A stretch of 64,000 bases of DNA from Collinsella aerofaciens (GTDB lineage: Bacteria; Actinomycetota; Coriobacteriia; Coriobacteriales; Coriobacteriaceae), in assembly GCF_028209885.1 (NCBI RefSeq), contig NZ_JAQLEM010000008.1:1-64000 (forward strand), in the 5' to 3' direction. This document shows, piece after piece, positions 53,265-61,890 of the stretch. Numbering within the stretch: position 1 is the stretch's first letter; each line of letters starts with the position of its first letter. Made by a program: the position numbers and the translations under genes. The notes under the pieces are model-generated. The model saw nothing but the letters and a program-made list of their open reading frames with translations. It was not told the DNA's origin and made no database searches.

Positions 53265-53801
53265 ATGTCTAAGCGTTGGTACGTCGTTCACACTTACTCT
53301 GGATACGAGAACCGCGTTAAGTCCGATCTCGAGCATCGTATCGAGACCATGGGCATGCAGGACCGTATCTTTGATATCGAGATTCCTATGGAGCGCGTCA
53401 CCGAGATTAAAGAGGGTGGCAAGCGTGAGACCAAGGATTCCAAGATTTTCCCGGGTTATGTCCTGGTCCGCATGGAGATGGATGACGATGCTTGGACGTG
53501 CGTTCGTAACACGCCTGGCGTCACCGGTTTCCTAGGCGGCAACGGCAAGCCCGCTCCGCTTTCCCGCGACGAGTACAACAAGATGACTCGTCGTCCCGGT
53601 AAGGGCGATTCGCCCAAGCGCACCTCGGTTGATATTCAGGTCGGCACGTCCGTCCGCGTCACCGATGGCCCGCTTACCGACTTTGATGGCAAGGTCTCCG
53701 AGGTTAACACCGAGGCTGGCAAGCTCAAGGTCACGCTGATGATCTTTGGCCGCGAGACGCCGGTCGAGCTCGACTTTAACCAGGTCGCTGTCATCGCTTA
53801 A
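53265..53801 (+). CDS. nusG: Transcription termination/antitermination factor NusG
   Basis: The 178-residue protein has the NGN domain (WYVVHTYSGYENRVKSDLEHR, FPGYVLVRMEMDDDAWTCVRNTPGVTGFLG) and the C-terminal KOW domain (GTSVRVTDGPLTDFDGKVSEVN). It binds RNA polymerase and couples it to ribosomes or Rho. It is cotranscribed with secE. Confidence 0.97.
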   Translation: MSKRWYVVHTYSGYENRVKSDLEHRIETMGMQDRIFDIEIPMERVTEIKEGGKRETKDSKIFPGYVLVRMEMDDDAWTCVRNTPGVTGFLGGNGKPAPLSRDEYNKMTRRPGKGDSPKRTSVDIQVGTSVRVTDGPLTDFDGKVSEVNTEAGKLKVTLMIFGRETPVELDFNQVAVIA

Positions 53802-53921
53802 GTTTTCGTCCGTTCGCGCGAGCGTGCTTCTTCTGTGACTGCTCATCTCAGGAGTGCTTCTAACACGTGCGTGCTTACGATATAGCAAGTACTTCACACT
53901 CGTGATTCGAAAGGAATGACC

Positions 53922-54350
53922 ATGGCTGAGAAGAAGGTTGCCAACGTCATTAAGCTCCAGATTCCTGCTGGTGCAGCTAACCCCGCTCCTCCCGTCGGCC
54001 CCGCCCTGGGCGCTGCTGGCGTGAACATCATGCAGTTCTGCCAGGCCTTTAACGCCGAGACGCAGGACAAGAAGGGCGACATCATCCCCGTTGAGATCTC
54101 TGTCTACGAGGATAAGTCCTTCTCCTTCATCACCAAGACCCCGCCGGCGGCTCACCTCATCAAGAAGGAGCTCAACCTCAAGTCTGGTTCCGCTAAGCCC
54201 CAGGCCGACAAGGTTGGTCAGCTCTCCCAGGAGCAGCTTACCAAGATCGCCGAGATCAAGATGCCGGACCTCAATGCCAACGACATTGACGCCGCCAAGA
54301 AGATCATCGCCGGTACCGCCCGTTCCATGGGCGTCACCATCGCTGAGTAG
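53922..54350 (+). CDS. rplK: Ribosomal protein uL11
   Basis: The 142-residue protein has the N-terminal proline-rich switch ([19 protein letters not shown]) and the C-terminal rRNA-binding domain ending [10 protein letters not shown]. It forms the GTPase-associated stalk base. The start was placed at 53922, 6 nt after AAAGGA; the ATG at 53916 overlaps that ribosome site. Confidence 0.97.
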   Translation: MAEKKVANVIKLQIPAGAANPAPPVGPALGAAGVNIMQFCQAFNAETQDKKGDIIPVEISVYEDKSFSFITKTPPAAHLIKKELNLKSGSAKPQADKVGQLSQEQLTKIAEIKMPDLNANDIDAAKKIIAGTARSMGVTIAE

Positions 54351-54365
54351 CGATTTCTTATGGTA

Positions 54366-54418
54366 ACGACGGGTGCTCCGACCGGGGCGCCCGTTAAATG
54401 TGTGCAATAGGGCACACG
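54366..54418 (+). other. Two hairpins in the rplK-rplA gap
   Basis: acgggtgctcc/ggggcgcccgt (about 54370-54394) and gtgtgc/gcacac (about 54400-54418) lie between the genes. They may be part of ribosomal-protein autoregulation or mRNA processing; neither has a T-tract. Confidence 0.45.
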
Positions 54419-54467
54419 AAACGATGTGGGAGGGCTCACGCCCGTTTAACCACAGGAGGTAATGCAC

Positions 54468-55175
54468 ATGGCTAAGCATGGTAAGAGCTATAACGCCGCT
54501 GCCGAGAAGATCGACCGCGCCACGCTCTACACCCCCCTTCAGGCTGCCAAGCTCATCAAGGAGCTCGACACCGCCAAGTTCGACGAGACCGTCGAGGCCC
54601 ACTTCCGTCTGGGCATCGATACTCGTAAGGCTGACCAGAACATCCGTGGTTCCATCTCCCTGCCCCACGGCACCGGCAAGACCGTTCGTGTTGCTGTCTT
54701 CGCCGAGGGCGAGAAGGCCCGCGAGGCCGAGGCTGCCGGCGCCGACATCATCGGTTCCGACGAGCTCGTCGCCCAGATCCAGAAGGGCGAGATCAACTTC
54801 GACGCCGCTATCGCTACGCCGAACATGATGGCCAAGGTTGGCCGCATCGGTAAGATCCTTGGTCCCCGTGGCCTTATGCCGAACCCCAAGCTCGGCACCG
54901 TGACCATGGACGTCGCCAAGATGGTCTCCGAGCTCAAGGCTGGCCGCGTTGAGTACCGCGCCGACCGCTACGGCATCTGCCACGTGCCCCTGGGCAAGAA
55001 GTCCTTCTCTGAGCAGCAGCTCGTCGAGAACTACGCTGCCCTGTACACCGAGATCCTGCGCGTCAAGCCCTCTTCTGCTAAGGGCAAGTACGTCAAGTCC
55101 ATCTCCGTGTCTTCCACCATGGGCCCTGGCGTCAAGGTCGATCCCGCTGTCCAGCGTGACTTCCTGGCTGAGTAA
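54468..55175 (+). CDS. rplA: Ribosomal protein uL1
   Basis: The 235-residue protein has the L1 start ([15 protein letters not shown]), [33 protein letters not shown] and the C-terminal [15 protein letters not shown]. It builds the L1 stalk and in many bacteria represses its own operon. The start was set at ATG 54468, 7 nt after AGGAGGT; ATG 54462 is too close. The cluster ends here, so rplJ and rplL are elsewhere. Confidence 0.96.
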   Translation: MAKHGKSYNAAAEKIDRATLYTPLQAAKLIKELDTAKFDETVEAHFRLGIDTRKADQNIRGSISLPHGTGKTVRVAVFAEGEKAREAEAAGADIIGSDELVAQIQKGEINFDAAIATPNMMAKVGRIGKILGPRGLMPNPKLGTVTMDVAKMVSELKAGRVEYRADRYGICHVPLGKKSFSEQQLVENYAALYTEILRVKPSSAKGKYVKSISVSSTMGPGVKVDPAVQRDFLAE

Positions 55176-55211
55176 CTGCTAGTTACTGCCTGAGCAAAGC
55201 AAGCATTGCTA

Positions 55212-55250
55212 AAGAAACCCGGTTCTGCCTTGTGCAGGACCGGGTTTCTT
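55212..55250 (+). terminator. Terminator of the secE-nusG-rplKA operon
   Basis: agaaacccggttctgc and gcaggaccgggtttct pair with one mismatch, then TT. Confidence 0.85.
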
Positions 55251-55280
55251 GCTATCTCGGGTTAAAACCAACACGAAGTA

Positions 55281-55302
55281 GACAGTCGCCTTTGTGGTGG
55301 TT
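55281..55302. repeat. Inverted repeat left of the BMP/phosphoesterase operon
   Basis: This stretch matches the reverse complement of 57981-58002 at 20 of 22 positions, with a perfect 14-nt core (CCTTTGTGGTGGTT). It overlaps the stop codon of the phosphoesterase gene. Confidence 0.75.
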
Positions 55303-56011
55303 ACCAGGGGGTTCTGGCGGTTGAGGACTCGATGGCATCGTGGCGTTTGAGCTCGCGGCGCATGGTTTGCGAATTGAGCCAGGCTGCCTGCCAGCCACGG
55401 ATGGGGTAGCGCGTCTGGTCGAGCTCAAACTGCGTATAGCCGCAGGCGTTGATGATCGTCGTTCCACACATATGCTGCCGCTCGCGCTGAAAATCGTAAC
55501 CGTAGCTTTGGTGTACATGCCCATGCACCATGTAGTCGGCCCCCCAGGACTCAAGTGCCGTGTTAAAGCACTCAAACCCTCGATGCGGTAGATCGTCCAG
55601 ATCACCCATACCGGCGGCGGGCGCATGGGTAAGCAGAATGTCGCACCCGCCGACCATCCTAACCTTACGCGACAGCTTACGCATGCGCTTGGACATCTCG
55701 CGTTCGGTGTACATGTTGGCGCCGTCGCGATAACGCATGGACCCGCCAAGGCCCGCAATGCGAATCCCTCGGTACGTGTACACGCTGTCTTCCACGCAGA
55801 TACATCCGCCCGGTGCATGACGTGCGTAGCGATCATCGTGATTGCCGCGCACGTAGATGAGCGGCTTGTTGATGACTGTGACCAAAAACTCAAGATAGTC
55901 CGGGTCCAGATCGCCGGCGGACAAAATCAGGTCGACACCCTCAAAGCGTTCCTTGCGAAAGCACTCCCAAAGGCATCGTTCTTCGGTATCGGCTATGGCA
56001 AGGATTTTCAT
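55301..56011 (-). CDS. Calcineurin-like metallophosphoesterase
   Basis: The 236-residue protein has metal motifs AGDLD (about 32), GNHD (about 56), LTHAP and HGHVHQ near 164. The first motif reads IADTEE instead of the usual DxH, so one metal ligand position differs. The substrate is unknown (phosphomonoester, cyclic nucleotide or dinucleotide). It overlaps the stop of the upstream BMP gene by 4 nt, so both proteins are probably made together. Confidence 0.83.
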   Translation of the reverse strand: MKILAIADTEERCLWECFRKERFEGVDLILSAGDLDPDYLEFLVTVINKPLIYVRGNHDDRYARHAPGGCICVEDSVYTYRGIRIAGLGGSMRYRDGANMYTEREMSKRMRKLSRKVRMVGGCDILLTHAPAAGMGDLDDLPHRGFECFNTALESWGADYMVHGHVHQSYGYDFQRERQHMCGTTIINACGYTQFELDQTRYPIRGWQAAWLNSQTMRRELKRHDAIESSTARTPW

Positions 56012-57924
56012 AGGGCAGGGACTTTCGGCTCATCGTCGAGCTGCGGAATGGTGCCTACCACGTTATCCGCCAGCCAATTCATCTCGACAATCTGCGTGCT
56101 CGGCAGCGGAGGGAAGCCTTCGATCTGTACCACGCCGTTCTGGCTGTGGAGCTCGCCGCCAAAGGGGTTGATGGAGCCCTCGACAATGCCGTTGCGGAGC
56201 AACTGCACGAGTTTGCGCGTCTGGTAGGGTAGGCCCGGAGCGTAACGGATATCGATAACGCCCGAGCTCATGCCGTACCAGTAGTTGACGGCGCGAACCT
56301 GGTTGTCGTCACTGGTCTCGTCCCACGTGCCGTGCAGAAGGCTGCGAACGATGAGCTCGTAGTAACGGCCCCAGTTCCATACCGGCATGGCGATGCCGGT
56401 AACCTTGCCATCGACCAGGCGGTGGAGTCCGTAGGCCGTAGGGTCTTCGAGCGACTTTGACATGTCAGCGCCGGTCATGACGCTCACGCCTTCGCGGCAC
56501 ATGGCCTCGGCGAGACCGCCGGCGGGCACATCGCCCCAGGTGAGGATAATTTGCGCGCGGGGGTCGAGCAGCGAGGCACCGATGGCAAAGGCATTGATCT
56601 CGCTGAGTGCGCCCGAGGCGAAGACCGACGCGTGGTAGCCGATGCGATGGTTGTCCGCCATGCTGGCGGCAAGGGCGCCCAGGAGGAACTTGGCCTCGTA
56701 CATCTTGCCAAAGTACGAACGGACGCTTTGGTGGGGAAGGCCGATAGAGCAGTTAAGGAACCGAACCTGGGGATACTCAACGGCAGCTCTGAGCGTGTAT
56801 TCCATCAGGCGGTGCGAGGTCGAGAAGATGACGTTGTCTCCATGTTTGACAGCCGTTTCCACGGCGGCGTAGAACACGTCCGGATCGTGACAGTCTTCGA
56901 ACGCCTCGGTGCGCACGATACCGTCAAAGTGCTCATCGAGATACTGACGTCCTTGGTCGTGCAGACTGTCCCAGCTCGACGCCGCACAGGGGAACTCATG
57001 GATAAAGGCGATACGCAGGGGGTTGGCCGCCGAATAGACAGTCTTGCCCATAAAGAAGTTGAGCACGCCGGAGGTGGACTTGGCGGGCGACTCCTCCTCA
57101 TCGACGCTCGGCGCTTCGACAAGATCGACCTTGTCCTCGTCGTTTTTGCCGGCAATGACCAGCTCGCGCCAAATCTTGCACAGGCGGTTTACGACGATAT
57201 CCGTCGGCGTATCCAGCAGGCGGTCCTGGTTGTACACATTGAGGTAGACGAGCATGGCGTCGGCGGGCGTAATGTCCAGGTGGTCGCCGCCTGCGCGAAG
57301 GTAGGCGCGCTTAAAGAGCAGGAAGGTGTGGCGCAGGTAGTCGACCTTTTTCTGCGGCCATTTTTCGATAAGGTTCCGACCGAGCATCTTGGCGAGCGTC
57401 TCGTAGCTTCCCTCACGCGAGAACTCGATTTCGTATAGGGGGCAGACGCGCCAAAACGCGCAGAATTCACCGTACAGGCGGCTTTCGACGGAATCCCATG
57501 TGCCGGGGTAGAGACGGGTGACCCTGGCCGAAACCGTTGGAGCGTCCAGGAATTTGAGGACACTGACGCGTTTGTTGCCTTCCTGGACATAGAACCGATG
57601 CATGAACTCGGTGACGATGATGGGATCACGATAGCCCTCGGTTACCTGGATGTCGTAGAGGTTGGACCACTTGCGGGCGAACTCAGTGTTAAACGGCAGC
57701 AGGGGCATAAAGTTGCATGAAAAGGCGGACTGACGGCCTTTGGTGACTGTGCCGACGACCATTTCGAGCGGAATATCCCTTAGGCCGACATTCTCTCGCT
57801 GACCTAAGGGGAGCTGGGCAACGAGGCTGTCGAGGTCCGTAAGGTACGGGTGCTCGCTTTGGCTGATGGCGCGACGGCGTCCCTGCTCGCCGCGCTTGCG
57901 TGCTTGACGATAGGCCTCTTCCAT
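56008..57924 (-). CDS. Cytoplasmic BMP/PBP1-type ligand-binding protein with ParB-like N-terminal region
   Basis: The 638-residue protein has no signal peptide or lipobox. Residues about 50-130 contain IIVTEFMHRFYVQEGNKRVSVLK, which resembles a ParB/Srx-type core. The C-terminal half from about 310 is a BMP-family periplasmic-binding fold (LRIAFIHEFPCAASSWD, NCSIGLPHQSVRSYFGKMYEAKFLLGALA). BMP proteins bind nucleosides, but normally outside the cell; here the fold appears intracellular and is likely a sensor. The start 57924 follows GGGAGC. Function is not known. Confidence 0.75.
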   Translation of the reverse strand: MEEAYRQARKRGEQGRRRAISQSEHPYLTDLDSLVAQLPLGQRENVGLRDIPLEMVVGTVTKGRQSAFSCNFMPLLPFNTEFARKWSNLYDIQVTEGYRDPIIVTEFMHRFYVQEGNKRVSVLKFLDAPTVSARVTRLYPGTWDSVESRLYGEFCAFWRVCPLYEIEFSREGSYETLAKMLGRNLIEKWPQKKVDYLRHTFLLFKRAYLRAGGDHLDITPADAMLVYLNVYNQDRLLDTPTDIVVNRLCKIWRELVIAGKNDEDKVDLVEAPSVDEEESPAKSTSGVLNFFMGKTVYSAANPLRIAFIHEFPCAASSWDSLHDQGRQYLDEHFDGIVRTEAFEDCHDPDVFYAAVETAVKHGDNVIFSTSHRLMEYTLRAAVEYPQVRFLNCSIGLPHQSVRSYFGKMYEAKFLLGALAASMADNHRIGYHASVFASGALSEINAFAIGASLLDPRAQIILTWGDVPAGGLAEAMCREGVSVMTGADMSKSLEDPTAYGLHRLVDGKVTGIAMPVWNWGRYYELIVRSLLHGTWDETSDDNQVRAVNYWYGMSSGVIDIRYAPGLPYQTRKLVQLLRNGIVEGSINPFGGELHSQNGVVQIEGFPPLPSTQIVEMNWLADNVVGTIPQLDDEPKVPAL

Positions 57925-57951
57925 GATGTTGCTCCCTTAGTCGTTTAAACA

Positions 57952-57980
57952 ACTATATGAACCATGGTACCACGAATGAA
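57952..57980 (-). promoter_or_regulatory. Putative promoter of the BMP/phosphoesterase operon
   Basis: On the minus strand TTCATT (57975-57980) and TATAGT (57952-57957) are 17 bp apart. A GTTTAAAC palindrome lies just downstream at 57943-57950. Confidence 0.55.
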
Positions 57981-58018
57981 AACCACCACAAAGGTGCCTG
58001 TCCCTTTTTGGCGGGTTA
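57981..58018. repeat. Inverted repeat right of the BMP/phosphoesterase operon
   Basis: AACCACCACAAAGG (57981-57994) is the exact inverse of 55289-55302. The continuation cctgtccctttttggcgggtt relates it to the gggacagg repeat family at 21660 and 61042. Confidence 0.75.
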
Positions 58019-58783
58019 GGCGATGATGGGGGCGATGGCACGGATGCAGGCGTCGGCTGCCGTGAAAGTAGTGCTGTCGTCGCTGACGATAAAGATGATC
58101 TTTCCTTTGATGCCAAAGTCGCCGATTTCGCTAAAGAGTACGTAGGGCTCCTTGTCAAAGCCCGAGATGGGAAGCACGGCGGCCTTGGTGGCGCTGGTCA
58201 GCTCGTCTGCCAGTGCGTCGAGCGAGGCCCACTTGGACGTGTCCTTTACGGCAACGGGCACAGCCACACGCCCAAAGGGCATGAGGTGCACGAGCGTGTT
58301 CTTGGAGATATTTGAGTTGGGGACGATGATGGTTTGCCCGCAGGCGTCCTCGATGGTCGTATGACGCCAGGTGATGTCCTGGACCACGCCCGACACGCCG
58401 CCGACCTCGATATTGTCGCCGGGCTTGATGATGCCCATAAAGGTCACCTGCATGCCGCCGATAAGGTTTGACAGCGTGTCCTGAAAGCCCAGCGAGATGG
58501 CGATGCCGCCGACGCCAAGAGCGGCGACGAGGGCGTTTGCGTTAATGCCAAAGCAGTTGTCGAGGATAAAGCTGCCGCCAATCATCCAGATGACGGCGCG
58601 CGCGATGTTGATGAAGATACTCGATGCCGGAAGCGGGTTATCGTCTCGGTTGAGCAGATGGTTCAGGGTCTTGGATACGACCTTGGCGGCGACGGCGGTG
58701 CCTATCGCCAAGATGACGGCCCAGATGATGTTGTGGACCCACCGTTGCTCAAAGAAATGAAGAATCGGCTCAAACAATTCCAT
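58016..58783 (-). CDS. mscS: Small-conductance mechanosensitive channel MscS
   Basis: The 255-residue protein has two or three N-terminal membrane helices and the pore helix LVAALGVGGIAISLGFQDTLSNLIGG, then the beta domain (PGDNIEVGGVSGVVQDITWRHTTI, IIVPNSNI). It opens on membrane tension and releases solutes during osmotic downshift. The start was placed at 58783 with TAGGAGG upstream; an earlier in-frame start was rejected. Its stop lies inside the repeat that ends at 58018. Confidence 0.93.
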   Translation of the reverse strand: MELFEPILHFFEQRWVHNIIWAVILAIGTAVAAKVVSKTLNHLLNRDDNPLPASSIFINIARAVIWMIGGSFILDNCFGINANALVAALGVGGIAISLGFQDTLSNLIGGMQVTFMGIIKPGDNIEVGGVSGVVQDITWRHTTIEDACGQTIIVPNSNISKNTLVHLMPFGRVAVPVAVKDTSKWASLDALADELTSATKAAVLPISGFDKEPYVLFSEIGDFGIKGKIIFIVSDDSTTFTAADACIRAIAPIIA

Positions 58784-58827
58784 GTGGGGAAAACCTCCTA
58801 ATGATCGTCCAACCATGATACCCACCA

Positions 58828-58861
58828 AGAAGCCCGTCCGATCAAATTCGGACGGGCTTCT
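58828..58861. terminator. Perfect 14-bp hairpin between the 5'-nucleotidase and mscS genes
   Basis: agaagcccgtccga and tcggacgggcttct pair around 6 nt. No long T-tract follows on either strand. On the minus strand it would end the 5'-nucleotidase transcript. Confidence 0.65.
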
Positions 58862-58912
58862 GTGCTCGATATAAGGTTTACGCGGCGGGGCTGCAAGGCC
58901 CGGCGGTGTAGC

Positions 58913-60937
58913 TTAGCGTCGACGCTTCCAGATAATGCCGAGGATGATGACGATGATGCCGCCGATAAGGCACGCGCCAACTACTGCCAGCGTGTGGTCT
59001 CCCGTTGCGGCGAGCTTACCGGTCGTCTTCTTGGTGATGACCTTCGTGGTCGTCGTGTCCGTCTTGGGCGAGGGCTTAGGCGTCGGGGCCGGTGTGGGCG
59101 TGGGGTCCACGGCAGCGGAGCCAAAGCTGATGGTGCCCGCGAGCGAGGCCATCTTGCTCTCCCAGCCGTTCTGCCCGATCAGCGCCCTCAGCGCCGCCTC
59201 GCACGTGCCCCACTCGGTGTACTTGGTGGCGTGTGCAAAGGTGGGAAAGTCGGTCGTGTTGGTGATGATGTAGTTGTTGGTGGCGACGGTATAGGCCTTG
59301 GCGGGGTCGAGCGTGCTGCCGTCCTTGGTGAGTGTGGCACTCACAATGCGCTTGCCTTCGGGCTGCGTCCAATCAATCGTAACGTTGATGCCGCCAAAGG
59401 AGAGAACGCTGCCAGAGTCATCGCGCCACTTGTACTTGTCTTGCGCCTCCTGCTCGGTATGGCCGGCTGCCACGTAGGCTTGCTGAAGCTCGTAGCTGTG
59501 ATTGCACTCGTCGCTGATCTGCAGTGAGTGCTCGAGCGCTGCCAGGAAGTCCGCGCCGGTCATGGTCCAGGTCTCCACGGTGTTGCCGTAAGGCGAGATA
59601 GCGATGACGTTGCCGGCGGTCACATCGCCCGCAGCGATGCCACCGCGGATGCCGCCAGCGTTTTCGATAGCGAGGTCCGCGCCCGTCAAGGCAAGATAGG
59701 AGCCGCAAATCACATGGCCGATGGTCTGGGCCTTGGTGGTATCGCCCTCCTTGCTGGGGCGGAAATCGGTGGTGCGCACCATTTCCCAACCATGCGTGCC
59801 TGCGGCGTCCTCGCCGTAGAAATAGTTGGTGGTGGATGTGCCGAGCACCTTGTTCGATTCGTTTTCAAAGGCCACGTCGAGCGGCTTGATCTTGTTGCGG
59901 ACGGCTTCAAGGCGGCTTTGGTGGTCGGAGCCCTTGTCGGGGTCTGCCAAAAGGTCATTGACGTTCTTGGCGGTGTAGAGCTTCTCGTCAGTGCCGCCTG
60001 CAGGGACTGTGACCGTGTCATCGTCGGTCGTCTCGGTGCCATTCGTGTCGTACTTGTACGGAATGGAAAGCAGCCCCACCTCGGCAAAGGCGCTGCCTGC
60101 CTCGACAACGTGGATCGTCTTGCCGTCGGCTCCCGTCACCTTCTCGTTAAGGTTGATGTGCTCGTGGCCTGCGATAAGGGCATCGACGCCACGGAGCCGC
60201 GTGGCAAAGGTCTTTGCGTCGAGCGTGTGCGCGATACACACAACAACATCGCAGCCCTCCTTGCGCAGCTGCTCTGCCTCGGCATTGATGGCGTTCGCGG
60301 CACTCGAGAAGCTGGTGCCCGCGACCAGGTCCGCGCGCAGCGAGGAACCTAGCGACTCATCCATGGCTCCGACGACGCCGACCTTGATTTTGTAGTCGAA
60401 TGTGGAGTGATCCTCGCTATCCTCCCAGGTGCGATCGAGCGTCTTCGTGATGCTCGAGCTCCATACGCCGTTCGAGGACGTTGCATTCGCGCAGAGCATG
60501 GCGAAGGGCGTGCCGGTGGTGCTGTAGCCGGTCATGGTGCGGAGTTTGTCCGCGCCGTAGCTCCAGTCGTGGTTGCCTGGCGTGGTTGCGTCGTAGCCGT
60601 CGGCGTAGAAGGTGTCCATGAGCTCGGCGATGCTCTTGCCCTCGCTCATGGTGGCGAAGGACTGTCCGTGGAAGGTGTCGCCTGCATCGAGTAAAAGATC
60701 GGGGGCGCTGCTTTGGGCGCTATAGAAAACCGCCAGTCCGTCAAAGCCCACAGTGCCGGTGCCCTTGCTTGCGTTGTAGCTGTACTTGTAGCTGCCGTGG
60801 ATATCGTTGGTGTGCATGACGGCCACGGAGCCGTCAATAGCGGCGGGCAGGTTTCCCGCGAAAGCGAGGCTTGGGATGCCTGCGAGCGCGCCGGCAAACA
60901 ACGCGGCGGCCAACGCAAAGCGGGGGAGTCTTTTCAT
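58913..60937 (-). CDS. Cell-wall-anchored 5'-nucleotidase / UDP-sugar hydrolase family protein
   Basis: The 674-residue protein has a signal peptide (about 1-27, ending SLAFA). The metallophosphatase domain shows VMHTNDIHG, LDAGDTFHG, TTPGNHDWSYG and IAGHEHINL. The C-terminal nucleotidase domain is about 370-610 (IENAGGIRGGIAAGDVT, ISPYGNTVET). A Pro/Thr spacer, the sorting motif LAATG, a hydrophobic helix and KRRR end it. It probably dephosphorylates extracellular nucleotides for salvage. LAXTG points to a class E-type sortase. AAGGA lies 7 nt before ATG 60937. Confidence 0.93.
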   Translation of the reverse strand: MKRLPRFALAAALFAGALAGIPSLAFAGNLPAAIDGSVAVMHTNDIHGSYKYSYNASKGTGTVGFDGLAVFYSAQSSAPDLLLDAGDTFHGQSFATMSEGKSIAELMDTFYADGYDATTPGNHDWSYGADKLRTMTGYSTTGTPFAMLCANATSSNGVWSSSITKTLDRTWEDSEDHSTFDYKIKVGVVGAMDESLGSSLRADLVAGTSFSSAANAINAEAEQLRKEGCDVVVCIAHTLDAKTFATRLRGVDALIAGHEHINLNEKVTGADGKTIHVVEAGSAFAEVGLLSIPYKYDTNGTETTDDDTVTVPAGGTDEKLYTAKNVNDLLADPDKGSDHQSRLEAVRNKIKPLDVAFENESNKVLGTSTTNYFYGEDAAGTHGWEMVRTTDFRPSKEGDTTKAQTIGHVICGSYLALTGADLAIENAGGIRGGIAAGDVTAGNVIAISPYGNTVETWTMTGADFLAALEHSLQISDECNHSYELQQAYVAAGHTEQEAQDKYKWRDDSGSVLSFGGINVTIDWTQPEGKRIVSATLTKDGSTLDPAKAYTVATNNYIITNTTDFPTFAHATKYTEWGTCEAALRALIGQNGWESKMASLAGTISFGSAAVDPTPTPAPTPKPSPKTDTTTTKVITKKTTGKLAATGDHTLAVVGACLIGGIIVIILGIIWKRRR

Positions 60938-61001
60938 GGCAGTTTCCTTAGTCCTTAGCCAGAATGTCTGGTTGAATATCGGATTATCGACATAATATGC
61001 G

Positions 61002-61041
61002 AAAACCGCCGCAAGGGCCTCTGTCCCTTTGCGGCGGTTTT
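61002..61041. terminator. Terminator of the TrpXYZ-type ABC operon
   Basis: aaaaccgccgcaaggg and cccttt-gcggcggtttt pair over about 15 bp. TTTTCGCATATT follows on the minus strand. Confidence 0.75.
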
Positions 61042-61095
61042 GGCGTTTGCGCAGATAAAACCTACCAAAATAAACCTGTCCCTTTTTGGCAGGTT
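61042..61095 (-). repeat. Dispersed palindromic repeat, copy 2
   Basis: This is the reverse complement of 21660-21713 with two differences in 54 nt. It sits between the stop of the ABC ATPase gene and its terminator. Confidence 0.85.
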
Positions 61096-61890
61096 TTAGC
61101 TTAGCAGCATGCGGTCGTTGGCGAGCTCGCCGCCCGAGACCTCCTCGAACTTCTGCAGCAGGTCGGCCACGGTGAGCGACTTCTTCTCGTCGCCGGCCAC
61201 GTCGTAGATCACATGGCCCTCGTGCATCATGATCAGACGGTTGCCCAGACGGATAGCGTCGTTCATGTTGTGCGTGACCATGAGCGTGGTCAGGTGGTTC
61301 TCGTCGACGATCTCCTCGGTCAGGTTGAGCACCTTAGAGGCCGTCTTGGGGTCGAGGGCCGCAGTGTGCTCGTCGAGCAGCAGCAGGCGCGGCCTGGTGA
61401 GCGTGGCCATCAGCAGGGTGAGTGCCTGGCGCTGGCCACCCGAGAGCAGGCCGACCTTGGCGTTGAGACGCGTGTCCAGACCAAGGTCCAGGCGCTTGAG
61501 CAGCTCAACGTACTCATCTTTCTCGGCCTTGGTGACGCCCCACGAAAGGCCGCGACGCTGGCCGCGACGCTTGGCGAGGGCCAAGTTCTCGGCAATCTGC
61601 ATGTCGGCAGCGGTACCGCGCATGGGGTCCTGAAACACGCGGCCCAGGTACTTGGCGCGCTGCGACTCGCTCAGGCGCGAGATGTCGGTGCCGTCGAGCT
61701 CGATAACGCCCGAATCGAGCGGGTACACGCCGGCGATCATGTTGAGCAGCGTGGACTTGCCGGCGCCGTTGCCGCCGATCACGGTTACAAAGTCGCCGTC
61801 ATTCAGGGTGAGGTCGACGCCGGTGAGCGCGCGCTTCTCGGTGACGGTGCCCTTGTTAAAGGTCTTCTTGACATGCGAGAGCTTAAGCAT
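61096..61890 (-). CDS. ABC transporter ATPase (TrpZ/YnjD-type)
   Basis: The 264-residue protein has Walker A GGNGAGKST near residue 38, Q-loop VFQDPMRG, signature LLSGGQRQAL and Walker B LLLLDEHTAALDP. It energises uptake with the adjoining permease. The start 61890 follows GATGAGG and lies 8 nt inside the end of the permease gene. It is the last gene of the three-gene operon. Confidence 0.92.
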   Translation of the reverse strand: MLKLSHVKKTFNKGTVTEKRALTGVDLTLNDGDFVTVIGGNGAGKSTLLNMIAGVYPLDSGVIELDGTDISRLSESQRAKYLGRVFQDPMRGTAADMQIAENLALAKRRGQRRGLSWGVTKAEKDEYVELLKRLDLGLDTRLNAKVGLLSGGQRQALTLLMATLTRPRLLLLDEHTAALDPKTASKVLNLTEEIVDENHLTTLMVTHNMNDAIRLGNRLIMMHEGHVIYDVAGDEKKSLTVADLLQKFEEVSGGELANDRMLLS

